The notes under the pieces are model-generated. The model searched no databases. It was not told where the DNA came from and saw only the letters and a program-made list of their open reading frames with translations. 64,000 nt of DNA from Streptomyces sp. NBC_01716 (GTDB lineage Bacteria; Actinomycetota; Actinomycetes; Streptomycetales; Streptomycetaceae), in the NCBI RefSeq assembly GCF_036248275.1, contig NZ_CP109181.1, positions 6,882,001 to 6,946,000 of the forward strand, read 5' to 3'. A program made the translations under genes and the position numbers. This document shows, in pieces, positions 36,436 through 44,436 of this stretch. How positions within the stretch are numbered: position 1 is the first letter of the stretch; every line of letters begins with the position of its first letter.

Positions 36436-37121
36436 GCGAGCCGGACGCCGAGGGGACCGAACGCGCGTCGGGCGCCGTCCGCGCGGACGTGATCGACCTG
36501 GACCAGTCGTCCTCCGCCGCGCGGTACGAACCGAGGCGCCCGACGCTGAAGCAGGGCGACGGTGACGGCGACGGGGACACCAAGTCCGGCCGCTTCTGGG
36601 CCTGGCGCCGGATCCCCGCCGCCGTGGTCGCTGCGATCCTGCTCGGCGCGGCGGCCCTGCTCCTCTACGACGTCTCGGCCGTACGCGCCGAACACCCCGC
36701 CATGTACTGGCGCCGGTGGCTGGCCGACCAACTCGCCACCGTGCCCCTGGACAACAGCTGGGCCCTGGTCGGCTCCGGCCTCACGGGGGCCCTGGGACTC
36801 TGGCTGATCGTCCTCGCCCTCACACCGGGGCTGCGCCAGGTGCTGCCGATGCGGCGGGGCCCCTCGCGCGTACGGGCCGGGCTCGACCGGGAGGCGGCGG
36901 CGCTGATGCTGCGCGACCGGGCGCTGGAAGTCTCCGGTGTGCAGTCCGTACGGGTACGGGCCCGCCGCTCCAAGGTCCGTGTGCGGGCGGTGTCCCACTT
37001 CCGCGAACTCGACGACGTACGCGCCGATCTCGACTCCGCGCTCGGTACCGGCATCGGAGACCTCGGCCTCGTCAGGCCGCCCGCGCTCTCGGTGCACGTC
37101 CGCCGGCCGAAGAAGGGATGA
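36432..37121 (+). CDS. Membrane protein of the Asp23 cluster (DUF6286-like)
   Basis: A 229-residue protein with a long polar N-terminus (about 55 residues, with a GDGDGDGD run), two transmembrane helices at about 60-80 (AAVVAAILLGAAALLLYDV) and 115-138 (ALVGSGLTGALGLWLIVLAL), and a C-terminal cytoplasmic part, LRDRALEVSGVQSVRVRARRSKVRVRAVSHF, that resembles an Asp23-type beta-alpha unit. This matches a family commonly found in the cluster. It may anchor Asp23 proteins like AmaP. The start overlaps the previous stop. Confidence 0.8.
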   Translation: MSEPDAEGTERASGAVRADVIDLDQSSSAARYEPRRPTLKQGDGDGDGDTKSGRFWAWRRIPAAVVAAILLGAAALLLYDVSAVRAEHPAMYWRRWLADQLATVPLDNSWALVGSGLTGALGLWLIVLALTPGLRQVLPMRRGPSRVRAGLDREAAALMLRDRALEVSGVQSVRVRARRSKVRVRAVSHFRELDDVRADLDSALGTGIGDLGLVRPPALSVHVRRPKKG

Positions 37122-37125
37122 CGGG

Positions 37126-37704
37126 ATGCTCAGGGTCGTCAACCGTGCCCTGCTGGGCCTCGTCGGGCTGGTGCTGCTCTGCGTCGGCGGCGGGGTGTTC
37201 GTGGCGGGTCTGGGCGTGTCCGTGCCGTCCTGGTGGCCCTACACCGGTCGCCACGACGTGCTGCTGAGCGACGCGGACCGGGACCGGTGGAGCGCGCAGA
37301 GCTGGTGGTGGCCGGTCGTCATCGCGGTGCTCACGGTCCTGGTGCTGCTGACGCTGTGGTGGCTGCTGTCCCAACTGCGGCGTGCGCGGCTGGGAGAGGT
37401 GCTGGTCGAGAGCGGCAACGGTGAGGGCGCGCTGCTGCGGGGGCGGGCGCTGGAGAACGTCCTGGAGAGCGAGGCGCAGGCGCTGCACGGTGTGTCCCGG
37501 GCCCGGGTGCGGCTGACGGGGCGGCGCAGTGCGCCGGAGGCGCGGGTACGGCTGCTGCTGGAGCCGCACGCGGCGCCGGGGCAGGCGCTGGAGGAGCTGA
37601 CGGAGGAGGCGGTGGCGCATGCGCGGGACTCGGCGGGGCTGGAGGCGTTGCCGACGGAGGCGAGGTTGCGGGCCGCGAAGCATCGGGCGCGGCGGGTGGC
37701 GTGA
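37126..37704 (+). CDS. amaP: AmaP-like membrane anchor of the Asp23 cluster
   Basis: A 192-residue protein with two transmembrane helices, at about 8-30 (ALLGLVGLVLLCVGGGVFVAGL) and 62-85 (WWWPVVIAVLTVLVLLTLWWLLSQL), and a soluble C-terminus with ALENVLESEAQALHGVSRARVRLTGRRSAPEARVRLLLEPHAAPG. That order matches alkaline shock response membrane anchor proteins (AmaP), which tether Asp23 to the membrane. It is the last gene of the run; an intergenic repeat follows at once. Confidence 0.85.
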   Translation: MLRVVNRALLGLVGLVLLCVGGGVFVAGLGVSVPSWWPYTGRHDVLLSDADRDRWSAQSWWWPVVIAVLTVLVLLTLWWLLSQLRRARLGEVLVESGNGEGALLRGRALENVLESEAQALHGVSRARVRLTGRRSAPEARVRLLLEPHAAPGQALEELTEEAVAHARDSAGLEALPTEARLRAAKHRARRVA

Positions 37705-37709
37705 GGTTG

Positions 37710-37893
37710 CGGGCCGCTGCGCGGGGCCTGTTCCCCTACCCGCCCCTTCCCGGCAGCATCGATATGCGGCTCCGCCGCGTGGGGGCTCTGCCCCGGACCC
37801 CGTACGGCCTTCGGCCGTGCCCTCAAACGCCGGGCGGGCTGATTTTCGGGGCTCCGCCCCGGGCCCCGCGCCTCGAACGCCGGCGGGGCTGAA
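37710..37893 (+). repeat. Palindromic GC-rich repeat, intergenic copy
   Basis: The second copy of the repeat found inside cobB. It holds the flanking CTGTTCCCCTACCCGCCCC segment, two GGGGCTCCGCCCC-like hairpins, CTCAAACGCCGG and TGATTTTCGGGG in the same order. It lies just after the AmaP-like gene and fills the interval before the convergent SDR gene, where its hairpins may help stop transcription. Compared with the cobB copy it has an extra segment around 37755-37780. Confidence 0.8.
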
Positions 37894-37907
37894 GAGGTCT
37901 GCCTTGG

Positions 37908-38663
37908 TCAGTAGCCGTGGCGGATGCCGCCGTCCACCGGGAGCATCAGGCCCGTCAGGTAGGACGCCGCGGGGGAGAGCATGAACGCCGCCGTACGGCC
38001 GAACTCGGCCGGCGTGCCGTAGCGGCGCAGCGGTATCCGGGCCTCCTGGGACGCGCGGGCCGCCGCCGGGTCGCCCGACAGGGAGTCCAGTTCACGGACC
38101 CGGTCCGTGTCGATGCGGGCCGGCAGCAGGCCGATCACGCGGATGCCGCGCGGGCCCACCTCGCCGGCGAGTGACTTCGCGAATCCCGCCAGGCCCGGCC
38201 GCAGGCCGTTTGAGATCGTGAGGCCGCGGATCGGTTCGTAGACCGAGCCGGACAGCACGAGACCGATGACCCCGCCCTCACCCAGCTCCGTGGCCGCCTT
38301 GCGCGCCAGCCGTACCGCGCCGAGGAAGACCGAGTCGAACGACGACAGCCACTGTTCGTCCGTCGTGTCCAGCGCGAGCCCCGGCGCCGGGCCGCCGACG
38401 CTGATCAGGATCCCGTCGAAGCCGCCGAACCGCGACCGTGCCACGGCTATCAGGCGCTCCGCGACCGAGGGATCGGCGTTGTCCGCGACCACGCCGAACG
38501 CGTTCGGGCCGATCGACTCCGCCGCCTCCGTGACGGACTTCTCGTCGCGCCCGGTGACGACCACTTTCGCCCCGTCCGCCACCAGCGCTTCGGCGGACGC
38601 GCGCCCCAGTCCCCGGGACGCGCCGGTGACGATGTAGACGCGGTCCTTCAGTCCAAGATCCAT
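37908..38663 (-). CDS. SDR family oxidoreductase
   Basis: A 251-residue classical short-chain dehydrogenase. The NAD(P)-binding motif is TGASRGLGRASAEAL (TGxxxGxG), with a VADNADPSV segment for the adenine pocket. The usual catalytic tetrad is partly altered: the serine is in LVLSGSVYEPIRG, but the expected YxxxK is replaced by SNGLRPGLAGFAKSLAGEVGPRGIRV, with no Tyr-x-x-x-Lys. The enzyme may therefore be inactive or use another mechanism. The C-terminal LTGLMLPVDGGIRHGY is standard. Its start lies 5 bp before the end of the GH15 gene upstream, so the two form an operon. Confidence 0.85.
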   Translation of the reverse strand: MDLGLKDRVYIVTGASRGLGRASAEALVADGAKVVVTGRDEKSVTEAAESIGPNAFGVVADNADPSVAERLIAVARSRFGGFDGILISVGGPAPGLALDTTDEQWLSSFDSVFLGAVRLARKAATELGEGGVIGLVLSGSVYEPIRGLTISNGLRPGLAGFAKSLAGEVGPRGIRVIGLLPARIDTDRVRELDSLSGDPAAARASQEARIPLRRYGTPAEFGRTAAFMLSPAASYLTGLMLPVDGGIRHGY

Positions 38664-38668
38664 GGCCC

Positions 38669-40498
38669 CTATCCTGCCTCGTCCTCCCGGGCCAGGGCGA
38701 GGGCCGTCCCCACGAGCCCGATGTGGCTGAACGCCTGCGGGAAGTTGCCCAGTTGCCGGCCGATCGCCGGATCGTACTCCTCGGCGAGCAGACCGACGTC
38801 GTTACGAAGGGCGAGAAGGCGCTCGAAGAGTTCCGTCGCCTCCTCTCCGCGACCCGTCATGAGCAGGGCGTCCGCCAGCCAGAACGAGCAGACGAGGAAG
38901 GTGCCTTCGCCGCCCGGCAGCCCGTCGATCGACGCCCCCTCCGTGCTGTAGCGGCGCACCAGCCCGCCCGCTCCCAGCTCCGCCCGCACCGCGTCGACCG
39001 TGCCCACCACCCGCGGATCGTCCGGCGGCAGAAAGCCGAAGCGCGGGATCAGCAGGGTCGCCGCGTCCAGTTCGGCCGAACCGTACGCCTGCGTGAAGGT
39101 GTTACGAACCGGGTCGAAACCCTTCTCGCACACCTCCCGGTGCACCTCGTCGCGCATCGTCCGCCACCGGTTCACATCACCGCGCAGCGACGGATCGGCC
39201 TCCAGCGTCTTGACCGCACGGTCGGCGGCGACCCACGCCATCACCTTGGAGTGCACGAAGTGCTGCCGGGGGCCGCGCACTTCCCACAGGCCCTCGTCCG
39301 GCTCGCGCCACTTCGACTCCAGGAAGCCCAGCAGGGCGAGCTGGAGATCCCAGGCGTGCGGCTGCCCCGCGAGGCCGACCTCCCGTGCCACGTGGAGGGA
39401 GTCGATGACCTCGCCGTACACGTCGAGCTGGAGCTGCTGGACCGCCTCGTTCCCGGTCCGGACCGGGCGGGAGCCCGCGTAACCGCCGAGCCACGGCAAC
39501 TCCGTCTCCGGCAGCCGCCGTTCGCCCGCGACCCCGTACATTATCTGGAGGTCGGAGGGGTCACCGGCGACCGCGCGCAGCAGCCAGTCGCGCCACGCCC
39601 TGGCCTCGTCGACGTAGCCCGCGGACAGCAGGGCGTTCAGGACGAGCGCCGAGTCGCGCAGCCAGCAGTAGCGGTAGTCCCAGTTCCGTACGCCCCCCAG
39701 CTCCTCGGGGAGCGAGGTCGTGGGCGCCGCCACGATGCCGCCCGTCGGGGCGTAGGTGAGCGCCTTGAGCGTGAGCAGGGAGCGCAGGACGGCTTCGCGG
39801 TACGGCCCCTTGTACGTACAGTGCCCCGCCCACTCCTCCCAGTCCGCCTTGCTGTGCTCCAGGGCCTCGAACGGGTCGACCAGATCGGGGCGCGGCAGGT
39901 GCGAGGGGTGCCAGCTGAGGACGAACGCGACCTTCTCCCCGGCGCCGACGGTGAACGACGAACAGGTGCTGAACTCCTGGCCCCACGTCTTGACCAACGG
40001 CTTCTCGTCCGGCGCCGGTTCACCGCCGCCCGGCCGCGCCAGCGAGACGCTCCGCAGCCAGACCGAGTCCGGCCCTGCGACGGCGACGCGCTGCCCGTCG
40101 GTCCTGCGTACCCACGGCACGATGGAGCCGTAGTCGAAGCGCAGCCGCAGGGCGGCGCTCATCTCCACCGAGCCGCTGACGCCCTCCACGATGCGTACGA
40201 CATCGGGCGCGACGTCGCGCTGCGGCATGAAGTCGGTGACCTTCACCGTGCCGCCCCTGGTCTCCCACAGGGTCTCCAGCACCAGCGAATCGCCCGCGTA
40301 CCGGCGGCTGGTGCACCGGGTGGCACCTCGGGGAGCGAGCAGCCAGTGGCCGTTCTCCTTGCTGCCGAGCAGGGACGCGAAGCACGCGGCGGAGTCGAAG
40401 CGCGGCAGGCACAACCAGTCGATGGAGCCGTTCACGCCGACGAGCGCCGCGGTCTGCAAGTCGCCGATGAGGGCGTAGTCCTCGATGCGTTGGGTCAC
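38669..40498 (-). CDS. Glycoside hydrolase family 15 protein
   Basis: A 609-residue GH15 enzyme of the cytoplasmic trehalase/glucoamylase-like group common in actinobacteria. The N-terminal beta-sandwich starts IEDYALIGDLQTAALVGVNGSIDWLCLPRFDS, and the (alpha/alpha)6 barrel contains RNWDYRYCWLRDSALVLNALL, a GH15 signature. The C-terminal acid region includes GGEGTFLVCSFWLADALLMTGRGEEA. Possible substrates are trehalose or alpha-glucans. No signal peptide is seen. The GTG start follows AGGG, and a longer ORF upstream runs into the SURF1 gene and is rejected. Confidence 0.88.
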   Translation of the reverse strand: MTQRIEDYALIGDLQTAALVGVNGSIDWLCLPRFDSAACFASLLGSKENGHWLLAPRGATRCTSRRYAGDSLVLETLWETRGGTVKVTDFMPQRDVAPDVVRIVEGVSGSVEMSAALRLRFDYGSIVPWVRRTDGQRVAVAGPDSVWLRSVSLARPGGGEPAPDEKPLVKTWGQEFSTCSSFTVGAGEKVAFVLSWHPSHLPRPDLVDPFEALEHSKADWEEWAGHCTYKGPYREAVLRSLLTLKALTYAPTGGIVAAPTTSLPEELGGVRNWDYRYCWLRDSALVLNALLSAGYVDEARAWRDWLLRAVAGDPSDLQIMYGVAGERRLPETELPWLGGYAGSRPVRTGNEAVQQLQLDVYGEVIDSLHVAREVGLAGQPHAWDLQLALLGFLESKWREPDEGLWEVRGPRQHFVHSKVMAWVAADRAVKTLEADPSLRGDVNRWRTMRDEVHREVCEKGFDPVRNTFTQAYGSAELDAATLLIPRFGFLPPDDPRVVGTVDAVRAELGAGGLVRRYSTEGASIDGLPGGEGTFLVCSFWLADALLMTGRGEEATELFERLLALRNDVGLLAEEYDPAIGRQLGNFPQAFSHIGLVGTALALAREDEAG

Positions 40499-40527
40499 CT
40501 CAGCCCTGTTCCCGCAGGGCAGGCGGG

Positions 40528-41316
40528 TTATGCGGCGGCCGTCTCCCGCTCGGGTGTGCCCCGGGCGGCGGCGGCAGCGCGGTCGCGCTTCTCGCGCCGT
40601 ACGAGAATGACCCACCCGACGGGCACGCCCGCGGTGAACAGCCACCACTGCACGGCGTACGCCATGTGCGGGCCGATGGAGCCTGAGTCGGGCTCGGGGA
40701 TCTGCCGCGGGCTGCCGCCGGCCGCCGCGGGGGCGGTCTGCTCGATGTAGCCGCCGAGTACGGTCCGGCCGAGGAACCCGGCCTGCTGCTCGCTGTTGAT
40801 CAGCATGACCTGGCGGTCCGGGAGGTCGCTCAGCTCCTTGATGCCGCTGGTGCCGGTCGTCTCGTCCGCCTTGAGGCGGCCGGTGACGGTGACCTCCCCC
40901 TTGGGGACCGCCGGGATGTCCGGGAAGGAGCGCTGGTCCGCGCCGAAGGGGATCCAGCCGCGGTTGACGAGGACCGCCCGGCCGTCGGCGAGGACGAGCG
41001 GGGTCAGGACGTGGAAGCCGACTGTCTCGTCGGCGTTGGTCCGGCGGCGTACGACGACCTCGTGCGCCGTGTCGAAGGTGCCCGTGGCCTCGACCCGTCG
41101 CCAGAAGTCGGCGCGCGGCACGGTGTGACCGGGGGAGGTGAGCTCGGTGACCGGGACCGGCTTCGCCTTGAGGTTGTCGGCGATCAGTGTGTTCTGCGCC
41201 ACCCGGTGTTCGTGCCGGTGCAGCTGCCAGAAGCCGAGCTCGATCATCACGGGGATGAGGGCGAGGGCGAGCAGGGTGAGGATCACCCACTGCCGCGACA
41301 AGAGGAACCGGTACAC
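40528..41316 (-). CDS. SURF1-family protein (cytochrome oxidase assembly)
   Basis: A 262-residue membrane protein with the SURF1 layout: one helix at the N-terminus (WVILTLLALALIPVMIELGFWQLHRHEHRV), a large outer domain with RVEATGTFDTAHEVVVRRR and VLVNRGWIPFG, and one helix at the C-terminus (HMAYAVQWWLFTAGVPVGWVILVRREKRD). SURF1 helps heme a insertion into cytochrome c oxidase. I chose GTG 41316; a GTG at 41406 overlaps the upstream stop as GTGA but gives a Pro-rich extension. It is downstream of the zinc-ribbon mini-protein. Confidence 0.87.
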   Translation of the reverse strand: MYRFLLSRQWVILTLLALALIPVMIELGFWQLHRHEHRVAQNTLIADNLKAKPVPVTELTSPGHTVPRADFWRRVEATGTFDTAHEVVVRRRTNADETVGFHVLTPLVLADGRAVLVNRGWIPFGADQRSFPDIPAVPKGEVTVTGRLKADETTGTSGIKELSDLPDRQVMLINSEQQAGFLGRTVLGGYIEQTAPAAAGGSPRQIPEPDSGSIGPHMAYAVQWWLFTAGVPVGWVILVRREKRDRAAAAARGTPERETAAA

Positions 41317-41402
41317 GCCTTTGACGGTACCCGGCGGGTCGGCCGCACCCGGCAGCGGGTCCGCCGGGCCGGGCGCCCGCCCGTACACCTGTCCGAGATC
41401 AC

Positions 41403-41636
41403 TCACACCCGGTCGACGATGCCCGCCTTCCCCTCGGCGCGGGCGCAGTGGGCGCCGCAGAACCACTGGCCTTCGACCTCGACGCCCTGGCCGATGATCT
41501 GGACGCGGCAGTGTTCACAGACGGGCGCCATGCGGTGGATGGCGCAGGAGAAGCAGTCGAAGACATGCACGGCGCCTTGCGCGTGCACCTCGAAGGACAT
41601 GCCGTATTCGTTTCCGCAGACTTCGCAACGTGCCAT
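41403..41636 (-). CDS. Small zinc-ribbon-like protein
   Basis: A 77-residue protein with four CxxC or CxxxC pairs: CEVCG at the N-terminus, DCFSCAIH near residue 27, VCEHC near 39 and FCGAHC near 59. It probably binds two zinc ions. There is no membrane segment. The ATG at 41636 is preferred to a start at 41699, which would give an Arg/Pro-rich extension. It lies between an exonuclease gene and SURF1, close enough for one transcript. Function unknown. Confidence 0.75.
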   Translation of the reverse strand: MARCEVCGNEYGMSFEVHAQGAVHVFDCFSCAIHRMAPVCEHCRVQIIGQGVEVEGQWFCGAHCARAEGKAGIVDRV

Positions 41637-41699
41637 GCGCCACAGGTTGGGACGCGGCGGCGCGGTGCGCGAGCGGACCGGGGGCGAGTCGCGGCGCAA

Positions 41700-42683
41700 T
41701 CACCCGTCTGCCGGGGGCACCGCCGCGGGCGCCACGTCGCGCAGCAGATGTGTGAACGCGGCCTCGTCCACGACCGGTGTGCCGTACTCCGCCGCCTTCA
41801 CCGTCTTGGACGTCGCCGAGCCGGGATCGTTCGTCACGAGCAGACTCGTCTTCCGCGAGACGCTGGTGGCGACATGCAGCCCCGCCTCGACGGCCCGGTC
41901 CTCCAGCAGCTCACGGTCGACCGACGTGTCACCCGAGAAGGCCACCCGCATCCCCTGCGCGAGCGGCTTGTCGCTCTCGTACCGCCCAGGGTTCGGATAC
42001 GGACTGGGCGGCAGCCGGCGCGACGGGCGCCAGGTCGTCGGACGGTGCGTCGCCTGATGGCCGATCAGCGGCCTCGCCGGGCTGTCCGTCCACTCCGTGA
42101 GCGGCCGGCATTCGAGCAGCGGCAGCCGCACCCCGTCCCGCGCCGCCGCGTGCAGGCTCGGCCGGAACGCCTCCGCGAGCACCCGCGCGTCGTCCAGCGC
42201 GTGGTGCGCGCGCCGCTGGGCGACGCCGAAGTGCTCGGCGAGCGTGGCCAACTTGTGGTTGGGCAGCGGCAGTCGGAGCTCCTTGGCGAGTGCGATGGTG
42301 CACAGCCGCTGACGCGTGGGCGCGACCGCCTTCGCGCGCGCGTACTCCCGGGAGATCATCGACCAGTCGAAGAACGCGTTGTGCGCGACGAGCACCCGGT
42401 CCGCGAGCCGCTCCGAGAACTCCCGCGCGACATCCCTGAACAGCGGGGCGTCCGCCAGCACATCGGTCGTCAGCCCGTGGATCCAGACCGGTCCCGGGTC
42501 GCGCTCGGGATTGACCAGCGTGTACCAGTGGTCCTCGACGTCGCCCCGCGCGTCCAGCCGGTACACCGCCGCGGACACTATGCGGTCGTCGCGGGCGAGT
42601 CCGGTGGTCTCCACGTCGACGACCGCGTATCCCTGGGGGTACGCGGCCGGCCACATCGTCGAAGTCGCGGGGTCGTCGAGCAT
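41700..42683 (-). CDS. DEDDh exonuclease with C-terminal BRCT domain
   Basis: A 327-residue 3'-5' exonuclease of the DNA polymerase III epsilon type. The ExoI motif is VVDVETTGL (D23, E25), ExoII is VAHNAFFDWSM and ExoIII is RAHHALDDARVLAEAF with the DEDDh histidine. After a Pro/Arg linker the C-terminal BRCT-like domain runs MRVAFSGDTSVDRELLEDRAVEAGLHVATSVSRKTSLLVTND. It may work in DNA repair or RNA trimming. An ATG with a GTG two codons earlier; the start is not firmly set. Confidence 0.87.
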   Translation of the reverse strand: MLDDPATSTMWPAAYPQGYAVVDVETTGLARDDRIVSAAVYRLDARGDVEDHWYTLVNPERDPGPVWIHGLTTDVLADAPLFRDVAREFSERLADRVLVAHNAFFDWSMISREYARAKAVAPTRQRLCTIALAKELRLPLPNHKLATLAEHFGVAQRRAHHALDDARVLAEAFRPSLHAAARDGVRLPLLECRPLTEWTDSPARPLIGHQATHRPTTWRPSRRLPPSPYPNPGRYESDKPLAQGMRVAFSGDTSVDRELLEDRAVEAGLHVATSVSRKTSLLVTNDPGSATSKTVKAAEYGTPVVDEAAFTHLLRDVAPAAVPPADG

Positions 42684-42885
42684 GGTCACAGAGAATACGG
42701 GCCACGACTGACAGTCCGTGACGCGCCTCTGACCAGTCGTCGCCCCGCCCGCGCGGTACGGGTGCTGACGGACCGTCCGGTCACCCGTTGGGGGAAGTCA
42801 CCAAGAGCCGCTGACAGGATGTCTCACATACTTGTCGGTAACAACATCTAGCCGGGGCCGCGCACCCCGCTCTACGGTGCTTGGC

Positions 42886-43719
42886 ATGCCGCCGAACCTG
42901 CCCGATGTCGTGCTGTGGTCGATCCCCGCGTTCGTCCTGCTCACCCTGGTCGAAGTGGTGAGTTACCGGCTCCATCCCGACGAGGACGCCGCCGGGTACT
43001 CGGGCAAGGACGCCGCCACCAGCCTCTCCATGGGGCTCGGCAGCCTCGGCTTCGACCTCCTTTGGAAGATACCCGTCGTCGCCGTCTACACGGCGGCGTA
43101 CGAGCTGACGCCCCTGCGCGTCCCCGTCCTGTGGTGGACCATCCCGCTCATGCTGCTCGCGCAGGACTTCTTCTACTACTGGTCCCACCGCGGCCACCAC
43201 GTCGTGCGGATCCTCTGGGCCTGCCACGTGGTGCACCACTCCAGCCGGAAGTTCAACCTCAGCACCGCGCTGCGCCAGCCCTGGACCTCGCTCACCGTCT
43301 GGCCGTTCTACCTCCCGTTCATCCTCCTGGGGGCGCACCCCGCCGCGCTCGCCTTCTGCTCGTCGGCGAACCTCGTCTACCAGTTCTGGGTGCACACCGA
43401 GCGGATCGACAAGCTGCCCCGGCCCTTCGAGTACGTGCTGAACACGCCGTCGCACCACCGGGTGCACCACGCCTCCCAGGGCGGCTATCTGGACCGCAAC
43501 TTCGGCGGGATCCTGATCGTCTGGGACCGGCTCTTCGGCTCCTTCGCGGCCGAGACCGAGCGGCCGGTCTACGGGCTCACGAAGAACATCGAGACCTACA
43601 ACCCGCTGCGGGTCGCCACCCACGAGTACGCCGCCATCGCACGCGACGTACGGGCCGCCCGCGACTGGCGCGAACGGGCCGGACGGGTCTTCCGGGGACC
43701 CGGCTGGCAGCCCGAGTGA
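42886..43719 (+). CDS. Sterol desaturase / fatty acid hydroxylase family membrane protein
   Basis: A 277-residue integral membrane non-heme di-iron enzyme. Histidine clusters are clear: SHRGHH near residue 100, HVVHHSS near 115 and SHHRVHH near 190, with about four transmembrane helices. The family hydroxylates or desaturates lipids. Substrate unknown; alkylglycerol mono-oxygenase-like activity is possible because the next gene is a YhhN (lysoplasmalogenase-like) protein and both concern ether lipids. That link is inference. The ATG is preferred over an earlier GTG/ATG in the spacer. Confidence 0.85.
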   Translation: MPPNLPDVVLWSIPAFVLLTLVEVVSYRLHPDEDAAGYSGKDAATSLSMGLGSLGFDLLWKIPVVAVYTAAYELTPLRVPVLWWTIPLMLLAQDFFYYWSHRGHHVVRILWACHVVHHSSRKFNLSTALRQPWTSLTVWPFYLPFILLGAHPAALAFCSSANLVYQFWVHTERIDKLPRPFEYVLNTPSHHRVHHASQGGYLDRNFGGILIVWDRLFGSFAAETERPVYGLTKNIETYNPLRVATHEYAAIARDVRAARDWRERAGRVFRGPGWQPE

Positions 43720-44387
43720 GCCGCCCGCCCGCGAAGCCGCTCCTGGTGGCCTTCGCGCTCGCCGCCGTCGCCGAACTGGTCTGCGTCGCCGTCGGCTCAC
43801 GCACCGGCCAACTCGTCGCCAAGCCCCTGCTGATGCCGCTCCTCGCCGCGTACGTGGCCGCCAGGGGAGGCCCCCGGCTCCTCGTCGCCGCGCTGCTCCT
43901 CGGCTGGGGCGGCGACGTGCTCCTGCTCGTCCCGGCCGACGCGGCGTTCCTCGCGGGCATGGGGTGCTTCGCCGCCGGACACCTCTGCTACCTGACGCTG
44001 TTCGGCCGCCGCCGTACGCGCGTCGATCTCGCGGTCGGATACGGCCTCGTGCTCGTCGTGGCGCTCGTCCTGCTGTGGCCCGGCCTCCCCGCCGAACTGC
44101 GCGTCCCCGTCGCCGTCTACAGCCTGCTGCTGGCCGCCATGGCCTACCGGGCGAGCGGTCTCGGGCCGCTCGCCGGCGCGGGCGGCGCGCTCTTCCTGCT
44201 CTCCGACACGCTCATCGCCACCGACGTCGCCGAGTGGCCCCAGCCCCCGGCCGCCGGTCTGTGGATCATGCTGACCTATCTCGCGGCCCAGGCCCTGCTC
44301 ACGGCGGGCGTCGTGCACGCCGGCACGGGCCTCTCGCCCACGGAGGGCAGCCCGGCGGCCCGCACGGCCCGCCCCGTACACGACTGA
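43716..44387 (+). CDS. YhhN family lysoplasmalogenase-like membrane protein
   Basis: A 223-residue protein with about seven to eight hydrophobic helices. Family marks are KPLLMPLLAAYV near residue 35, LLLGWGGDVLLLV near 62, AGMGCFAAGHLCYLTLF near 80 and LFLLSDTLIA near 165. YhhN/TMEM86 proteins cleave the vinyl-ether bond of lysoplasmalogen. Its GTG start overlaps the stop of the sterol-desaturase gene (GTGA), so the pair is coupled. It converges on a secreted subtilase gene with a bidirectional terminator between. Confidence 0.85.
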   Translation: MSRPPAKPLLVAFALAAVAELVCVAVGSRTGQLVAKPLLMPLLAAYVAARGGPRLLVAALLLGWGGDVLLLVPADAAFLAGMGCFAAGHLCYLTLFGRRRTRVDLAVGYGLVLVVALVLLWPGLPAELRVPVAVYSLLLAAMAYRASGLGPLAGAGGALFLLSDTLIATDVAEWPQPPAAGLWIMLTYLAAQALLTAGVVHAGTGLSPTEGSPAARTARPVHD

Positions 44388-44416
44388 GCGGGCCGCCCCA
44401 CCGGGACGGCCCGCTC
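44386..44416. terminator. Bidirectional terminator between yhhN-like and subtilase genes
   Basis: GAGCGGGCCG (44386-44395) and CGGCCCGCTC (44407-44416) form a perfect 10-bp stem, extended inside by CCC-ACC-GGG with one mismatch. It overlaps the yhhN stop codon and lies 20 bp from the convergent subtilase stop. Confidence 0.6.
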
Positions 44417-44436
44417 GTCTGCTCACGCTGTCGTGC

